From: Allobrachymonas chironomi DSM 19884
GTDB lineage: Bacteria > Pseudomonadota > Gammaproteobacteria > Burkholderiales > Burkholderiaceae_C
Assembly: GCF_000374625.1 (NCBI RefSeq)
Contig: NZ_KB894767.1
Location: forward strand, 124,001 to 188,000
Length of the DNA: 64,000 nt
Direction of reading: 5' to 3'
In this document: positions 48,004 through 56,663 of the stretch, piece after piece
How the letters are laid out: each line of letters opens with the position of its first letter
Position numbering within the stretch: the stretch's first letter is position 1
The notes under the pieces: model-generated
The model's input: only the letters and a program-made list of their open reading frames with translations
Databases searched by the model: none
What the model was told of the DNA's origin: nothing
Position numbers and translations under genes: made by a program

Positions 48004-48662
48004 TCACGCTGGCACTGTCCAAGGGACGCATTTTTGACGAGACGCTGCCCTTGCTGGCGGCGGCCGGTATCGAGGTGCTGGAAAGCCCGGAAAGCTCGCG
48101 CAAGCTGATCCTGCCGACCAACCAGCCCGATGTGCAGGTGGTGCTGGTACGCGCCACCGATGTGCCGACCTATGTCCAGTACGGCGGTGCCGATCTGGGC
48201 GTGGTGGGCAGGGACACCCTGATCGAGCACTGTGCCGAATGGGGCCAGACCAGCCTGTTCCAGCCGCTGGACCTGCAGATTGCGCGCTGCCGCATGAGCG
48301 TGGCGGTGCCGGTCGGCTTTGACTATGCCGGCAAGGTCAAGCAGGGCGCACGTCTGCGCGTGGCAACCAAGTACGTCAACATCGCGCGCGAGTTCTTCGC
48401 CGAGAAGGGCGTGCACGTCGACATCATCAAGCTCTACGGCAGCATGGAGCTGGCCCCCCTGATCGGCATGGCCGATGCCATCGTGGACCTGGTGTCCACC
48501 GGCGGCACGCTCAAGGCCAACAACCTGGTCGAGGTTGAGCACATCATGCCGATCAGCTCGCGCCTGGTGGTAAACCAGGCCGCGCTCAAGCTGCAGCAGG
48601 AACCGATCCGCCGCCTGATCGACACCTTTGCCGAGGCCATTGCCCATCCGGCTGTGGCCTGA
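48000..48662 (+). CDS. hisG: ATP phosphoribosyltransferase, short form (HisG-S)
   Basis: Commits phosphoribosyl pyrophosphate to histidine synthesis. The 220 residues are the short form, which lacks the C-terminal regulatory domain and needs a HisZ partner; no hisZ is in the window. Motifs: [19 protein letters not shown], a central [14 protein letters not shown] and the PRPP-binding [14 protein letters not shown]. Translationally coupled to murA by ATGA. The next gene hisD follows 99 bases later, with a hairpin between. Confidence 0.96.
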   Translation: MITLALSKGRIFDETLPLLAAAGIEVLESPESSRKLILPTNQPDVQVVLVRATDVPTYVQYGGADLGVVGRDTLIEHCAEWGQTSLFQPLDLQIARCRMSVAVPVGFDYAGKVKQGARLRVATKYVNIAREFFAEKGVHVDIIKLYGSMELAPLIGMADAIVDLVSTGGTLKANNLVEVEHIMPISSRLVVNQAALKLQQEPIRRLIDTFAEAIAHPAVA

Positions 48663-48719
48663 TGCCGGTGGCGCGGCCTGATCCGCGCCATGGTTTTTGC
48701 CTATTCCGGCCATGCCACC

Positions 48720-48749
48720 GGCCCGCGTGACCACGCGGGCCATTTCGCT
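48720..48749 (+). terminator. Hairpin in the hisG-hisD gap
   Basis: GGCCCGCGT (48720-48728) pairs with ACGCGGGCC (48733-48741) around a GACC loop, then ATTTCGCTT. It resembles a terminator with a poor T-run, inside the his operon. Confidence 0.5.
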
Positions 48750-48761
48750 TACAGTAATCGC

Positions 48762-50084
48762 ATGACAATCCTGAAAGCCACCCCTCTGCGTCTGTCCACC
48801 TCCCAGCCCGATTTCGAGGCCGCGTTCCAGGCGCGCCTGCACTGGAGCGCCGATACCGATGCCGCCATCGAGCAGCGTGTGGCCGATATCCTGGCCGACG
48901 TGCAGCAGCGGGGCGATGCTGCCGTGATCGAGTACACCGCGCGCTTTGACCAGCTGCAGGCCGAAAGCATGGCGCAGCTGGAACTGGACCAGGCCGAGCT
49001 GAAGGCAGCCTTTGACAGCCTGCCGCAAGACCAGCGCAGTGCGCTGCAGGCGGCAGCGACCCGCGTGCGCAGCTACCACGAGGCACAGAAACAGGCCAGC
49101 GGCGAAAGCTGGACTTACCGCGATGCCGACGGCACCCTGCTGGGCCAGAAGGTGACCCCGCTGGACCGCGTCGGCATTTATGTGCCGGGCGGCAAGGCCG
49201 CCTATCCGTCCTCGGTGCTGATGAACGCGATTCCGGCGCATGTGGCCGGCGTGCAGGACATCATCATGGTGGTGCCCACGCCGCGCGGCGAGAGAAACCC
49301 GCTGGTGCTGGCCGCCGCCCATGTGGGCGGTGTCAGCCGCGCCTTCACCATTGGCGGTGCCCAGGCCGTGGCAGCGCTGGCCTATGGCACGGCGACGATT
49401 CCGAATGTGGACAAGATCACCGGCCCCGGCAACGCCTATGTCGCCAGCGCCAAGCGCCGCGTATTCGGCACCGTCGGCATCGACATGATTGCCGGCCCGA
49501 GCGAAATCCTGGTACTGGCCGATGGCAGCACGCCAGCCGACTGGGTGGCGATGGACCTGTTCAGCCAGGCCGAGCACGACGAACTGGCGCAATCCATCCT
49601 GCTGTGCCCGGATGCGGCCTATATCGATGCCGTGCAGGCGGCCATTGACCGCCTGCTGCCCGACATGCCGCGCGCCGAAATCATCGCCAAAAGCCTGAAT
49701 GGCCGTGGTGCACTGATCCACACTGCCAGCATGGAAGAGGCCTGCGCCATCAGCAACCGCATTGCGCCCGAGCACCTGGAAGTCAGCAGCAACGATCCGC
49801 ACCGCTGGGAGCCGCTGCTCAGGCATGCCGGAGCGATCTTTCTGGGGGCCTACACCAGCGAGAGCCTGGGCGATTACTGCGCCGGCCCCAACCATGTGCT
49901 GCCGACCAGCGGCACGGCACGCTTCAGCTCGCCGCTGGGCGTGTACGATTTCCAGAAGCGCAGCAGCCTGATCGAGGTGAGCGAGCAGGGCGCGCAGGAG
50001 CTGGGCCGCATTGCCAGCGTGCTGGCGCATGGCGAAGGCCTGCAGGCGCATGCGCGCGCGGCGGAGATGCGGCTCAAGGATTGA
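48762..50084 (+). CDS. hisD: Histidinol dehydrogenase
   Basis: Last two steps of histidine synthesis, from histidinol to histidine, with zinc and NAD. The 440 residues contain [52 protein letters not shown], the zinc/base segment [11 protein letters not shown] and the C-terminal [23 protein letters not shown] 48762 ([11 protein letters not shown]) is chosen; the open extension to 48690 contains the hairpin and no conserved sequence. It ends 86 bases before an unrelated methyltransferase gene instead of hisC. Confidence 0.96.
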   Translation: MTILKATPLRLSTSQPDFEAAFQARLHWSADTDAAIEQRVADILADVQQRGDAAVIEYTARFDQLQAESMAQLELDQAELKAAFDSLPQDQRSALQAAATRVRSYHEAQKQASGESWTYRDADGTLLGQKVTPLDRVGIYVPGGKAAYPSSVLMNAIPAHVAGVQDIIMVVPTPRGERNPLVLAAAHVGGVSRAFTIGGAQAVAALAYGTATIPNVDKITGPGNAYVASAKRRVFGTVGIDMIAGPSEILVLADGSTPADWVAMDLFSQAEHDELAQSILLCPDAAYIDAVQAAIDRLLPDMPRAEIIAKSLNGRGALIHTASMEEACAISNRIAPEHLEVSSNDPHRWEPLLRHAGAIFLGAYTSESLGDYCAGPNHVLPTSGTARFSSPLGVYDFQKRSSLIEVSEQGAQELGRIASVLAHGEGLQAHARAAEMRLKD

Positions 50085-50170
50085 GTTGGCGATGCACGGC
50101 TGCGGGCAGGACGACAGGGCGGTGACATGCGTTACCATGGCAGACAGGTCTTGCCCTTAGCCCGGAGAAT

Positions 50171-51715
50171 ATGCCCATGTCAGTCTGGTCAGACGGATAC
50201 GTCAGCGACATCAACTACACCTACGGCTATTACGCCGAGCTCGACCCGCAGCGCGCCGTATTGCCCTTGCTGATGGCAGGGCTGGCGGTGCCGCCTGTGC
50301 GTACCGCCTGTGAGCTGGGTTTTGGCCAGGGCCTGTCGATCAATGTCCATGGGGCAGCGGGGCCGGCAGGCTGGTGGGGAACGGACTTCAATCCGGCGCA
50401 CACCAGTTTTGCCCAGGAACTGGCCACCCAGTCCGGCGGCCAGCTGCATCTGGTGGATCAGGCCTTCAGCGAATTTTGTGCACGCGAGGATCTGCCCGGC
50501 TTCGACTTCATCGGCCTGCATGGCATCTGGTCCTGGGTGTCGGATGACAACCGCCGTATCCTGGTCGATTTCATCCGCCGCAAGCTGAATGTGGGCGGCG
50601 TGCTTTACATCAGCTACAACACCTTGCCGGGCTGGTCGGCGGCAGCGCCCATTCGTCACGTGATGGCCGAACATGCCCATGTCATGAGCGCTCCCGGCCA
50701 GGGCATGGTGCAGCGCGTCAAGGATTCGGTCCATTTCACGCGGGAACTGCTCAAGCTCAGCCACAGCTACCAGAGGCAGGTGCCCTCCATCCTCGAACGG
50801 GTGGAGCAGGTCAGCGGGCAGAATCCGCACTATCTGGCGCATGAATATTTCAACCGCGACTGGCATCCGGTCTACTTTTCCGAGATGCAGGACTGGCTGG
50901 AACCGGCCAAGGTCAGCTTTGCCTGCTCGGCCAATTACCTGGATGATTTTGCCCCCTGCCTGCTGGACGAGCAGCAGCAGGCTTTCCTGGCAGCGATTCC
51001 CGACGCCGCATTTGCGCAAACCGCCAAGGACTATCTGCTGAACAAGCAATTCCGCACCGATTACTGGGTCAAGGGCGCGCGCCGCATCAGCAGTGTGCAG
51101 GCCGAAAAAGCCTGGAATGCCTTGCGCTTCATGCTGATTTCCCGGCGCGATGCGGTGCAACCCAGCATCCGGCGACAGCGCGAGGTCAATCTGGTTCCGG
51201 AGATTTACCAGCCGGTGCTGGACCTGCTGGCCGACCATGAGGTGCATGCCGTGGCCCAGCTGGCCGAAGGGTTGGCCGGCAGTGGCATCACGCGTGCACA
51301 GCTGCACGAGGTGCTGACCATTCTGCATGCCACAGGGGATCTGGTGCTGGTGCAGGATGCGGACAGTATTGCGCAGGCACGGCCCCGTTGCGAGGCACTC
51401 AACCGTCACCTGTTGCAACTCAACCGGGTCAATGGCGATATCCGCCACCTGGTCAGCCCGGTCAGCGGCGGCGCCGTGGCTTGCGATCGCATCGTGCAGC
51501 TGTTTGTGCTGGCGTATACCAAAGGCTTGCGCGAACCGGCGCAGTGGGCCGGCTTTGCCTGGGAGGCCTTGCAGATGCAGGGGCAGTGCCTGGTGCATGA
51601 AGGCAAGACCCTGGAGACTGAAGCGGACAATCTGGCCGAGCTGCAGCGGCTGGCCGATGCATTTGCCTTGCACCAGCTGGCCATTTTCCGCCGTCTGGAG
51701 TTGCTGGGCGACTAG
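50171..51715 (+). CDS. Class I methyltransferase with methyltransferase-regulatory domain
   Basis: Protein of 514 residues. The N-terminal half is a SAM-binding methyltransferase fold (motif I ACELGFGQGLSINVH near 48-62, GTDFNPAHTSFAQELA, DFIGLHGIWSWVSDDNRR, GGVLYISYNTLPGW). A methyltransferase-regulatory domain (~215-305, HEYFNRDWHPVYFSEM) and a winged-helix-like C-terminus follow. Family members with this layout occur in proteobacteria and Rickettsiales, often near surface-polysaccharide genes; the substrate is unknown. It interrupts the usual hisD-hisC order. GGAG precedes ATG 50171; a second ATG two codons later is possible. Confidence 0.88.
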   Translation: MPMSVWSDGYVSDINYTYGYYAELDPQRAVLPLLMAGLAVPPVRTACELGFGQGLSINVHGAAGPAGWWGTDFNPAHTSFAQELATQSGGQLHLVDQAFSEFCAREDLPGFDFIGLHGIWSWVSDDNRRILVDFIRRKLNVGGVLYISYNTLPGWSAAAPIRHVMAEHAHVMSAPGQGMVQRVKDSVHFTRELLKLSHSYQRQVPSILERVEQVSGQNPHYLAHEYFNRDWHPVYFSEMQDWLEPAKVSFACSANYLDDFAPCLLDEQQQAFLAAIPDAAFAQTAKDYLLNKQFRTDYWVKGARRISSVQAEKAWNALRFMLISRRDAVQPSIRRQREVNLVPEIYQPVLDLLADHEVHAVAQLAEGLAGSGITRAQLHEVLTILHATGDLVLVQDADSIAQARPRCEALNRHLLQLNRVNGDIRHLVSPVSGGAVACDRIVQLFVLAYTKGLREPAQWAGFAWEALQMQGQCLVHEGKTLETEADNLAELQRLADAFALHQLAIFRRLELLGD

Positions 51716-51731
51716 CGCCCGCCTGGCCCGC

Positions 51732-51765
51732 AAAAAAGCCGGAAGTCCTGACGGACATTCCGGCT
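51732..51765 (-). terminator. Intrinsic terminator of sodC
   Basis: AGCCGGAA (51737-51744) pairs with TTCCGGCT (51758-51765). The minus-strand reading ends in six T, so it serves sodC; it also lies just after the methyltransferase gene. Confidence 0.8.
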
Positions 51766-51798
51766 GGCGTCAGAGGCGGCTGGTACAGCCGCCCGTGA

Positions 51799-52374
51799 TC
51801 ACTTGTAGTCGGTGATGATGCCGCAACCGATGCGTGCACCGGCGTTGCCGGTGGGCTGCGCCGTGTAGTCGTCGTCATCCGCGTGCACGATCACGGCCTT
51901 GCCGATCACGCTGTTGGGGCCGCTCAGGGCCACGCTGTCGCTGGTGATGTCGACCAGGGCCACACCCTTGCTGTCGGTGCGCAGGGCCGGCAGGTCGCCG
52001 ACGTGGTGATCACCGGCACCGTGCATGCCGTGCGGCTTGGCGGTCGGGTTGAAGTGACCGCCAGCGGCATTGCCGGCATCGGCGCAGGAGCCATTCTCGT
52101 GCACATGGAAGGCGTGCCAGGCGTTCGGCTTCAGGCCGCTGATGCTGCCGCTGATCAGCACGCTGCCGTCCTTTTGCTGGAACTTCAGGTTGCCCTTGGC
52201 CGTGCTGTCTGCCGTGGTCGGGGCGATATCGGCCAGGATGCCGGATTTCTTTTCGGCAGGCTGGGTCTTGGCCTGGGGCGCGGCGGGTGTCTTGGTGTCC
52301 GTGGCGCAGGCACCCAGCAGGGCGACAGAAGCCGTGGCCAGGACGGCCGCTGCAGTGCGGGAGATGCAAGTCAT
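51799..52374 (-). CDS. sodC: Cu/Zn superoxide dismutase, lipoprotein form
   Basis: Periplasm-facing superoxide dismutase of 191 residues. A signal peptide with lipobox LLGAC (Cys near residue 23) is followed by a Lys/Pro/Ala linker and the SOD domain: copper ligands in HAFHVHENGSC, the shared zinc/copper loop GGHFNP and HHVGDLPAL, and the terminal VIVHADDDDYTAQPTG segment with Cys in RIGCGII for the disulfide. ATG 52374 is chosen; the upstream extension to 52437 is not a signal peptide. Divergent from nothing: it and hisC both read minus, with sodC downstream of hisC. Confidence 0.95.
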   Translation of the reverse strand: MTCISRTAAAVLATASVALLGACATDTKTPAAPQAKTQPAEKKSGILADIAPTTADSTAKGNLKFQQKDGSVLISGSISGLKPNAWHAFHVHENGSCADAGNAAGGHFNPTAKPHGMHGAGDHHVGDLPALRTDSKGVALVDITSDSVALSGPNSVIGKAVIVHADDDDYTAQPTGNAGARIGCGIITDYK

Positions 52375-52489
52375 GATCAGTTTCCTTGTGAGTTGGTGCT
52401 TGTTGTCTTGGGGCCTGCGCCAGGCGCAGACAGCCACCCAGCAATGTAGAGTCTGATCATGACGGTTGCGTGAACCTGCTGCCGGCGAT

Positions 52490-53563
52490 TCAGGCTTGCA
52501 GGATCTCCGTCAGTGCATCAACCAGCAGCTGGCATTCGTCCTCGGTGCCGATCGAGATGCGCAGAAAGGCATCGATGCGCGGCTTGGCAAAATGGCGCAC
52601 GATGATGGAGCGCTCGCGCAGGGCGCTGGCCAGTTCGGCTCCGCCATGCTGTGGGTGGCGCGCAAACACGAAGTTGGCGCAGGAAGGCAGCACTTCGAAG
52701 CCCAGCTGTTGCAGCTGGCCCGTGAGCTGGCTACGGGTGGCGATGACACGGTCGACGCATTCCTCGAAATAGGCTTCGTCCTCGACCGAGGCCACGGCGG
52801 CGGCCTGGGTCAGCCAATCCAGCGGGTAGGAGTTGAAGCTGCTCTTGACCCGGTCCAGGGCCTCGATCAGGCCGGGATGGCCCATGGCATAGCCCACCCG
52901 CATGCCGGCCAGCGAGCGGCTCTTGGAGAAGGTGTGTACCACCAGTAGGTTGGGGTAACGGTCAATCAGCGAGACGGCACTGGTGCCGCCGAAATCGACA
53001 TAGGCCTCGTCCACCACCACCACGGCCTGCGGGTTGCCGGCCACGATCTGCTCCACTTCATCCAGCGGCAGCGGGCGGCCGGTGGGCGCGTTGGGGTTGG
53101 CAAAAATGATGGCACCGGCCTGGCGACCGGGTTGCGGCAGGTAGTCGCGGGCCTGGATGCCGTACTCGGCATCCAGTGGAATCAGCTCGTAGCGGATGTC
53201 GTACAGCCCGCAATAGGTGGGGTAGAAGCTGTAGGTGATGTCAGGCATCCACAGCGCATGGTCGTGGCGCAGCAGGCCCATGAAGGCATGGGCCAGCACT
53301 TCGTCCGAGCCGTTGCCGACAAAAATCTGGCCGGGTTGCAGGCCAAAGCGCTGTGCCAGCACGCTGCGCAGCTGGTCGGCATTGGGATCAGGATAGAGTC
53401 GCAGGCGCGCGTCGGCGGTGGCGCAAATGGCTTCCAGTGCGCGCGGAGAAGGCCCGTAGGGATTCTCGTTGGTGTTGAGCTTGATCAGGCGGCTCAGCTT
53501 GGGCTGTTCGCCGGGGACATAGGGGGTGAGCGCGTGGACAATGGCGCTCCAGTAGCGGTTCAT
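52490..53563 (-). CDS. hisC: Histidinol-phosphate aminotransferase
   Basis: PLP-dependent aminotransferase converting imidazole-acetol phosphate to histidinol phosphate. The 357 residues carry [50 protein letters not shown] and the PLP lysine in [18 protein letters not shown] 53563 has GGAAG upstream; the frame runs further upstream to 54028 without support. It lies on the minus strand, opposite to every other his gene here, and is divergent from hisB. Confidence 0.95.
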   Translation of the reverse strand: MNRYWSAIVHALTPYVPGEQPKLSRLIKLNTNENPYGPSPRALEAICATADARLRLYPDPNADQLRSVLAQRFGLQPGQIFVGNGSDEVLAHAFMGLLRHDHALWMPDITYSFYPTYCGLYDIRYELIPLDAEYGIQARDYLPQPGRQAGAIIFANPNAPTGRPLPLDEVEQIVAGNPQAVVVVDEAYVDFGGTSAVSLIDRYPNLLVVHTFSKSRSLAGMRVGYAMGHPGLIEALDRVKSSFNSYPLDWLTQAAAVASVEDEAYFEECVDRVIATRSQLTGQLQQLGFEVLPSCANFVFARHPQHGGAELASALRERSIIVRHFAKPRIDAFLRISIGTEDECQLLVDALTEILQA

Positions 53564-53750
53564 GCGAGGCTTCCGGAAAGAGGCTGAAACCTGAATGGTA
53601 GCAGTCTGCGCGGATATCGCCACGACAGCTGCCGATGGAGCCGGGAAGATGCGACAATCGGAGTCTTTCCCGCCCAGGTCTGCACGCCTGCAGACCGTGA
53701 TGTTGTTTTGTGCCGGCAGCCGTGCTGCCGTGCGCTTTTCGAGAGTTGTC

Positions 53751-54362
53751 ATGAGTAGCACACAAGCGATGCCCGCACGCACCGCAGAGGTCAGCCGCAA
53801 GACCGCAGAAACCGATATTTCCGTGGCCATCAACCTGGACGGCACTGGCGTTTCCCGCCTGGAGAGCGGCATCGGCTTTCTGGACCACATGCTGGAGCAG
53901 ATTGCCCGACACGGCCTGATCGACATGGACATCCGCTGCCAGGGTGACCTGCACATCGACGGCCACCATACGGTGGAAGACATCGGCATTACGTTTGGCC
54001 AGGCCGTGGCGCGTGCCGTGGGCGACAAGAAGGGCCTGCGCCGCTATGGTCACGCCTATGTGCCGCTGGACGAGGCACTGAGCCGCGTCGTGATCGACCT
54101 GTCCGGCCGTCCGGGCCTGACCTTCGAGGTGCCGTTTACCGCGGCCATGATCGGCCAGCTGGATACGCAGCTGGTGTACGAATTCTTCCAGGGTTTTGTC
54201 AACCATGCCGGAGCCACCGTGCATGTGGACAACCTGCGTGGCATCAACGCCCACCACCAGTGCGAAACCGTGTTCAAGGCCTTTGGCCGTGCGCTGCGCA
54301 TGGCGCTGGAGCACGATGACCGCTCCGCCGGCATGATTCCCTCTACCAAAGGCAGCCTTTGA
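53751..54362 (+). CDS. hisB: Imidazoleglycerol-phosphate dehydratase
   Basis: Dehydrates imidazole glycerol phosphate, manganese-dependent. The 203-residue monofunctional form (no phosphatase domain) contains the metal-binding repeats [31 protein letters not shown] and [24 protein letters not shown] lies six bases before ATG 53751. It overlaps hisH (ATGA-type, one-base frame step). First gene of the plus-strand part of the split his locus. Confidence 0.96.
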   Translation: MSSTQAMPARTAEVSRKTAETDISVAINLDGTGVSRLESGIGFLDHMLEQIARHGLIDMDIRCQGDLHIDGHHTVEDIGITFGQAVARAVGDKKGLRRYGHAYVPLDEALSRVVIDLSGRPGLTFEVPFTAAMIGQLDTQLVYEFFQGFVNHAGATVHVDNLRGINAHHQCETVFKAFGRALRMALEHDDRSAGMIPSTKGSL

Positions 54363-55009
54363 TGCAAAAATCCTCGGTCGCGATCGTCGATTATGAGATG
54401 GGCAACCTGCGCTCGGTGCAGCAGGCCGTGCTGCATGTGGCCGATGACGGCTTCGATGTTGTCATTGCACGCCAGCCGGAGCAGATCCGGGCGGCCGAGC
54501 GCGTGATCCTGCCGGGGCAGGGCGCCATGCGCGACTGCATGCAGCACCTGCGCGACAGCGGCATGATGGAGGCCGTGCTCGAAGCCGCCGCCAGCAAGCC
54601 GCTGTTCGGTGTCTGCGTAGGCATGCAGATGCTGCTGCAGCACAGCGAGGAGGGGGATACGCCCAGCCTGGGCCTGATTCCGGGCGAAGTGCGCCGCTTC
54701 CGGCTGGAAGGCAAGACCCAGGCCGATGGCAGCCGCTTCAAGGTGCCGCAAATGGGCTGGAACCAGCTGCACATCACGCGACCGCATCCGGTCTGGGACG
54801 GCATTGCCGACCAGGAGTGGTTCTATTTCCTGCACAGCTACTACGCTGATCCGGCCCGGCCTGCAGATTCCGTGGGTGAATCCGACTACGGTGGCCGCTA
54901 CACCGCGGCGGTGGCGCGTGACAACCTGTTCGCCACCCAGTTCCACCCGGAAAAGAGTGCTGATGCCGGACTGGCGCTGTACCGCAATTTTCTCCACTGG
55001 AAGCCCTGA
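54362..55009 (+). CDS. hisH: Imidazole glycerol phosphate synthase, glutamine amidotransferase subunit
   Basis: Supplies ammonia to HisF. The 215 residues are a class I glutamine amidotransferase with nucleophile Cys in [11 protein letters not shown], the catalytic His/Glu in [11 protein letters not shown], and the N-terminal [14 protein letters not shown] and [11 protein letters not shown]. Start ATG 54362 overlaps the hisB stop. Its partner hisF is not found downstream of hisA in this window, so it must be encoded elsewhere. Confidence 0.95.
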   Translation: MQKSSVAIVDYEMGNLRSVQQAVLHVADDGFDVVIARQPEQIRAAERVILPGQGAMRDCMQHLRDSGMMEAVLEAAASKPLFGVCVGMQMLLQHSEEGDTPSLGLIPGEVRRFRLEGKTQADGSRFKVPQMGWNQLHITRPHPVWDGIADQEWFYFLHSYYADPARPADSVGESDYGGRYTAAVARDNLFATQFHPEKSADAGLALYRNFLHWKP

Positions 55010-55066
55010 GCCTGCCGGCTTCCGATTCTTTTTCTTTTTCCCGTTCGTGTTTTTCCGAGAACCACC

Positions 55067-55816
55067 ATGCTGCTGATTCCCGCCATCGATCTGAAAGACG
55101 GCCAATGCGTTCGCCTGCAACAGGGCGACATGAACCGTGTCACTACCTTCAACACCGACCCGGTGGAGCAGGCACTGCACTGGCTGGAACAGGGCGCACG
55201 CCGCCTGCACCTGGTGGACCTGAATGGTGCCTTTGCCGGCAAGCCCAAGAACCTGGGCGTGGTCAAGGAAATCCTGCAGGAAATCGCAGGCGAAATTCCG
55301 GTGCAACTGGGTGGCGGCATCCGCGATCTGGACACCATTGAGCAGTACATCGATGCCGGCATGCGCTACGTCATCATCGGCACCGCAGCGGTCAAGAACC
55401 CCGGTTTCCTGGCCGATGCCTGCAGTGCCTTTGGCGGCCACATCATCGTCGGCCTGGATGCCAAGGACGGCAAGGTCGCCACCGATGGCTGGAGCAAGCT
55501 GACCGGCCACGAGGTCACCACGCTGGCCAAGAAGTACGAGGACATGGGTGTGGAAAGCATCATCTACACCGATATCGGTCGTGACGGCATGCTGAGCGGC
55601 GTCAATATCGAAGCCACGGTGCGCCTGTCGCAGGCCAGCAGCATTCCGGTGATCGCCTCGGGCGGCCTGTCCAACATGGACGACATCGACAAGCTGTGCG
55701 CGGTCGAGGAAGAGGGCGTGATCGGCGTGATTGCCGGCCGTGCCATCTACAGCGGCGATCTGGATTTTGCCGCAGCCCAGGATCGTGCCGACGAGCTGGG
55801 ACAGGCGCAGGACTGA
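55067..55816 (+). CDS. hisA: ProFAR isomerase HisA
   Basis: Isomerises ProFAR to PRFAR in histidine synthesis. A (beta-alpha)8 barrel of 249 residues with catalytic Asp in [17 protein letters not shown] and Asp in [17 protein letters not shown], and phosphate-binding [14 protein letters not shown] and [12 protein letters not shown]. It follows hisH by 57 bases. The expected next gene, hisF, is missing; a mutarotase gene begins four bases after the stop. Confidence 0.97.
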   Translation: MLLIPAIDLKDGQCVRLQQGDMNRVTTFNTDPVEQALHWLEQGARRLHLVDLNGAFAGKPKNLGVVKEILQEIAGEIPVQLGGGIRDLDTIEQYIDAGMRYVIIGTAAVKNPGFLADACSAFGGHIIVGLDAKDGKVATDGWSKLTGHEVTTLAKKYEDMGVESIIYTDIGRDGMLSGVNIEATVRLSQASSIPVIASGGLSNMDDIDKLCAVEEEGVIGVIAGRAIYSGDLDFAAAQDRADELGQAQD

Positions 55817-55820
55817 TCGC

Positions 55821-56663
55821 GTGGGCGACAGCGCGGACCTGTTGCAGCTGCAGGCTCCGGACGGGGCCCGTGCCACGCTGTCGCTGTTGGGCGGCCAGCT
55901 GCTGTCCTGGATCACGCCGGACAGGCTGGAGCGCTTTTATCTGAGCCCGCAGGCGGTGCGTGATGGCAGTGCGGCCATTCGTGGCGGTGTGCCGGTGTGC
56001 TGGCCGCAATTCAACCGGCGCGGACCCTTGCCCAAGCACGGCTTTGCGCGCCTGTCGCGCTGGTGCGTGCAGGCACGGCAGGCCGATCGTGCCGTGCTGC
56101 AGCTGACACTGGATGATGTGCCGGCGCAACTGCTGCAGGATGCGCAGGGCCGCACGGTCTGGAATCATCCCTTTGTGCTGACGCTGGACGTGCAGCTCCT
56201 GCCGGGTGCACTGGCGCTGGACTTGCAGGTCCGCAACAGTGGCGCACAGGCCTTGCGCTTTACCACGGCGCTGCACAGCTATCTGGCGGTGGACGATATC
56301 GCCGGCTTGCAGATCCACGGTGCCGATGGCCTGCGTTACTGGGATGCGGTGGCCGGCGCCGATCCGGCGTTTCCGCTGCAGCAGGGAGCCATTACCTTCC
56401 AGGCCGAAACCGATCGCGTCTACCCGCGTCTGGCCCGGGCGCAACTGCTTGAACCGGGACGCCAGCTGTGGTTGCAGCAGCCGGACAGCATGCAGCAAAG
56501 CGTGGTCTGGAATCCCGGGGCCGCGCTGTGTGCCACGCTGCCCGATCTGCCGGCAGATGGCTACCGGCATTTTGTCTGCGTGGAAGCGGCACAAATCGAT
56601 GACGAGGTGCTGCTGCCGCCGGGCGAGCTTTGGCAGGGTGGTCAGCACCTGCACGTGGCATGA
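55821..56663 (+). CDS. D-hexose-6-phosphate mutarotase (aldose epimerase-like)
   Basis: Aldose-1-epimerase-fold protein of 280 residues, YeaD type. Features: SLLGGQLLSWITPDRL, GGVPVCWPQFNRRGPLPKHGFARLSRW with the active-site HGFAR, LHSYLAVDDI and a C-terminal FVCVEAAQ with the catalytic Glu. The start is GTG 55821, with AGGAC upstream. It begins right after hisA and ends in the start of the FtsX-like gene, so hisA-mutarotase-permease-globin is one tightly packed run. Role in sugar phosphate metabolism; the link to its neighbours is unclear. Confidence 0.87.
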   Translation: MGDSADLLQLQAPDGARATLSLLGGQLLSWITPDRLERFYLSPQAVRDGSAAIRGGVPVCWPQFNRRGPLPKHGFARLSRWCVQARQADRAVLQLTLDDVPAQLLQDAQGRTVWNHPFVLTLDVQLLPGALALDLQVRNSGAQALRFTTALHSYLAVDDIAGLQIHGADGLRYWDAVAGADPAFPLQQGAITFQAETDRVYPRLARAQLLEPGRQLWLQQPDSMQQSVVWNPGAALCATLPDLPADGYRHFVCVEAAQIDDEVLLPPGELWQGGQHLHVA

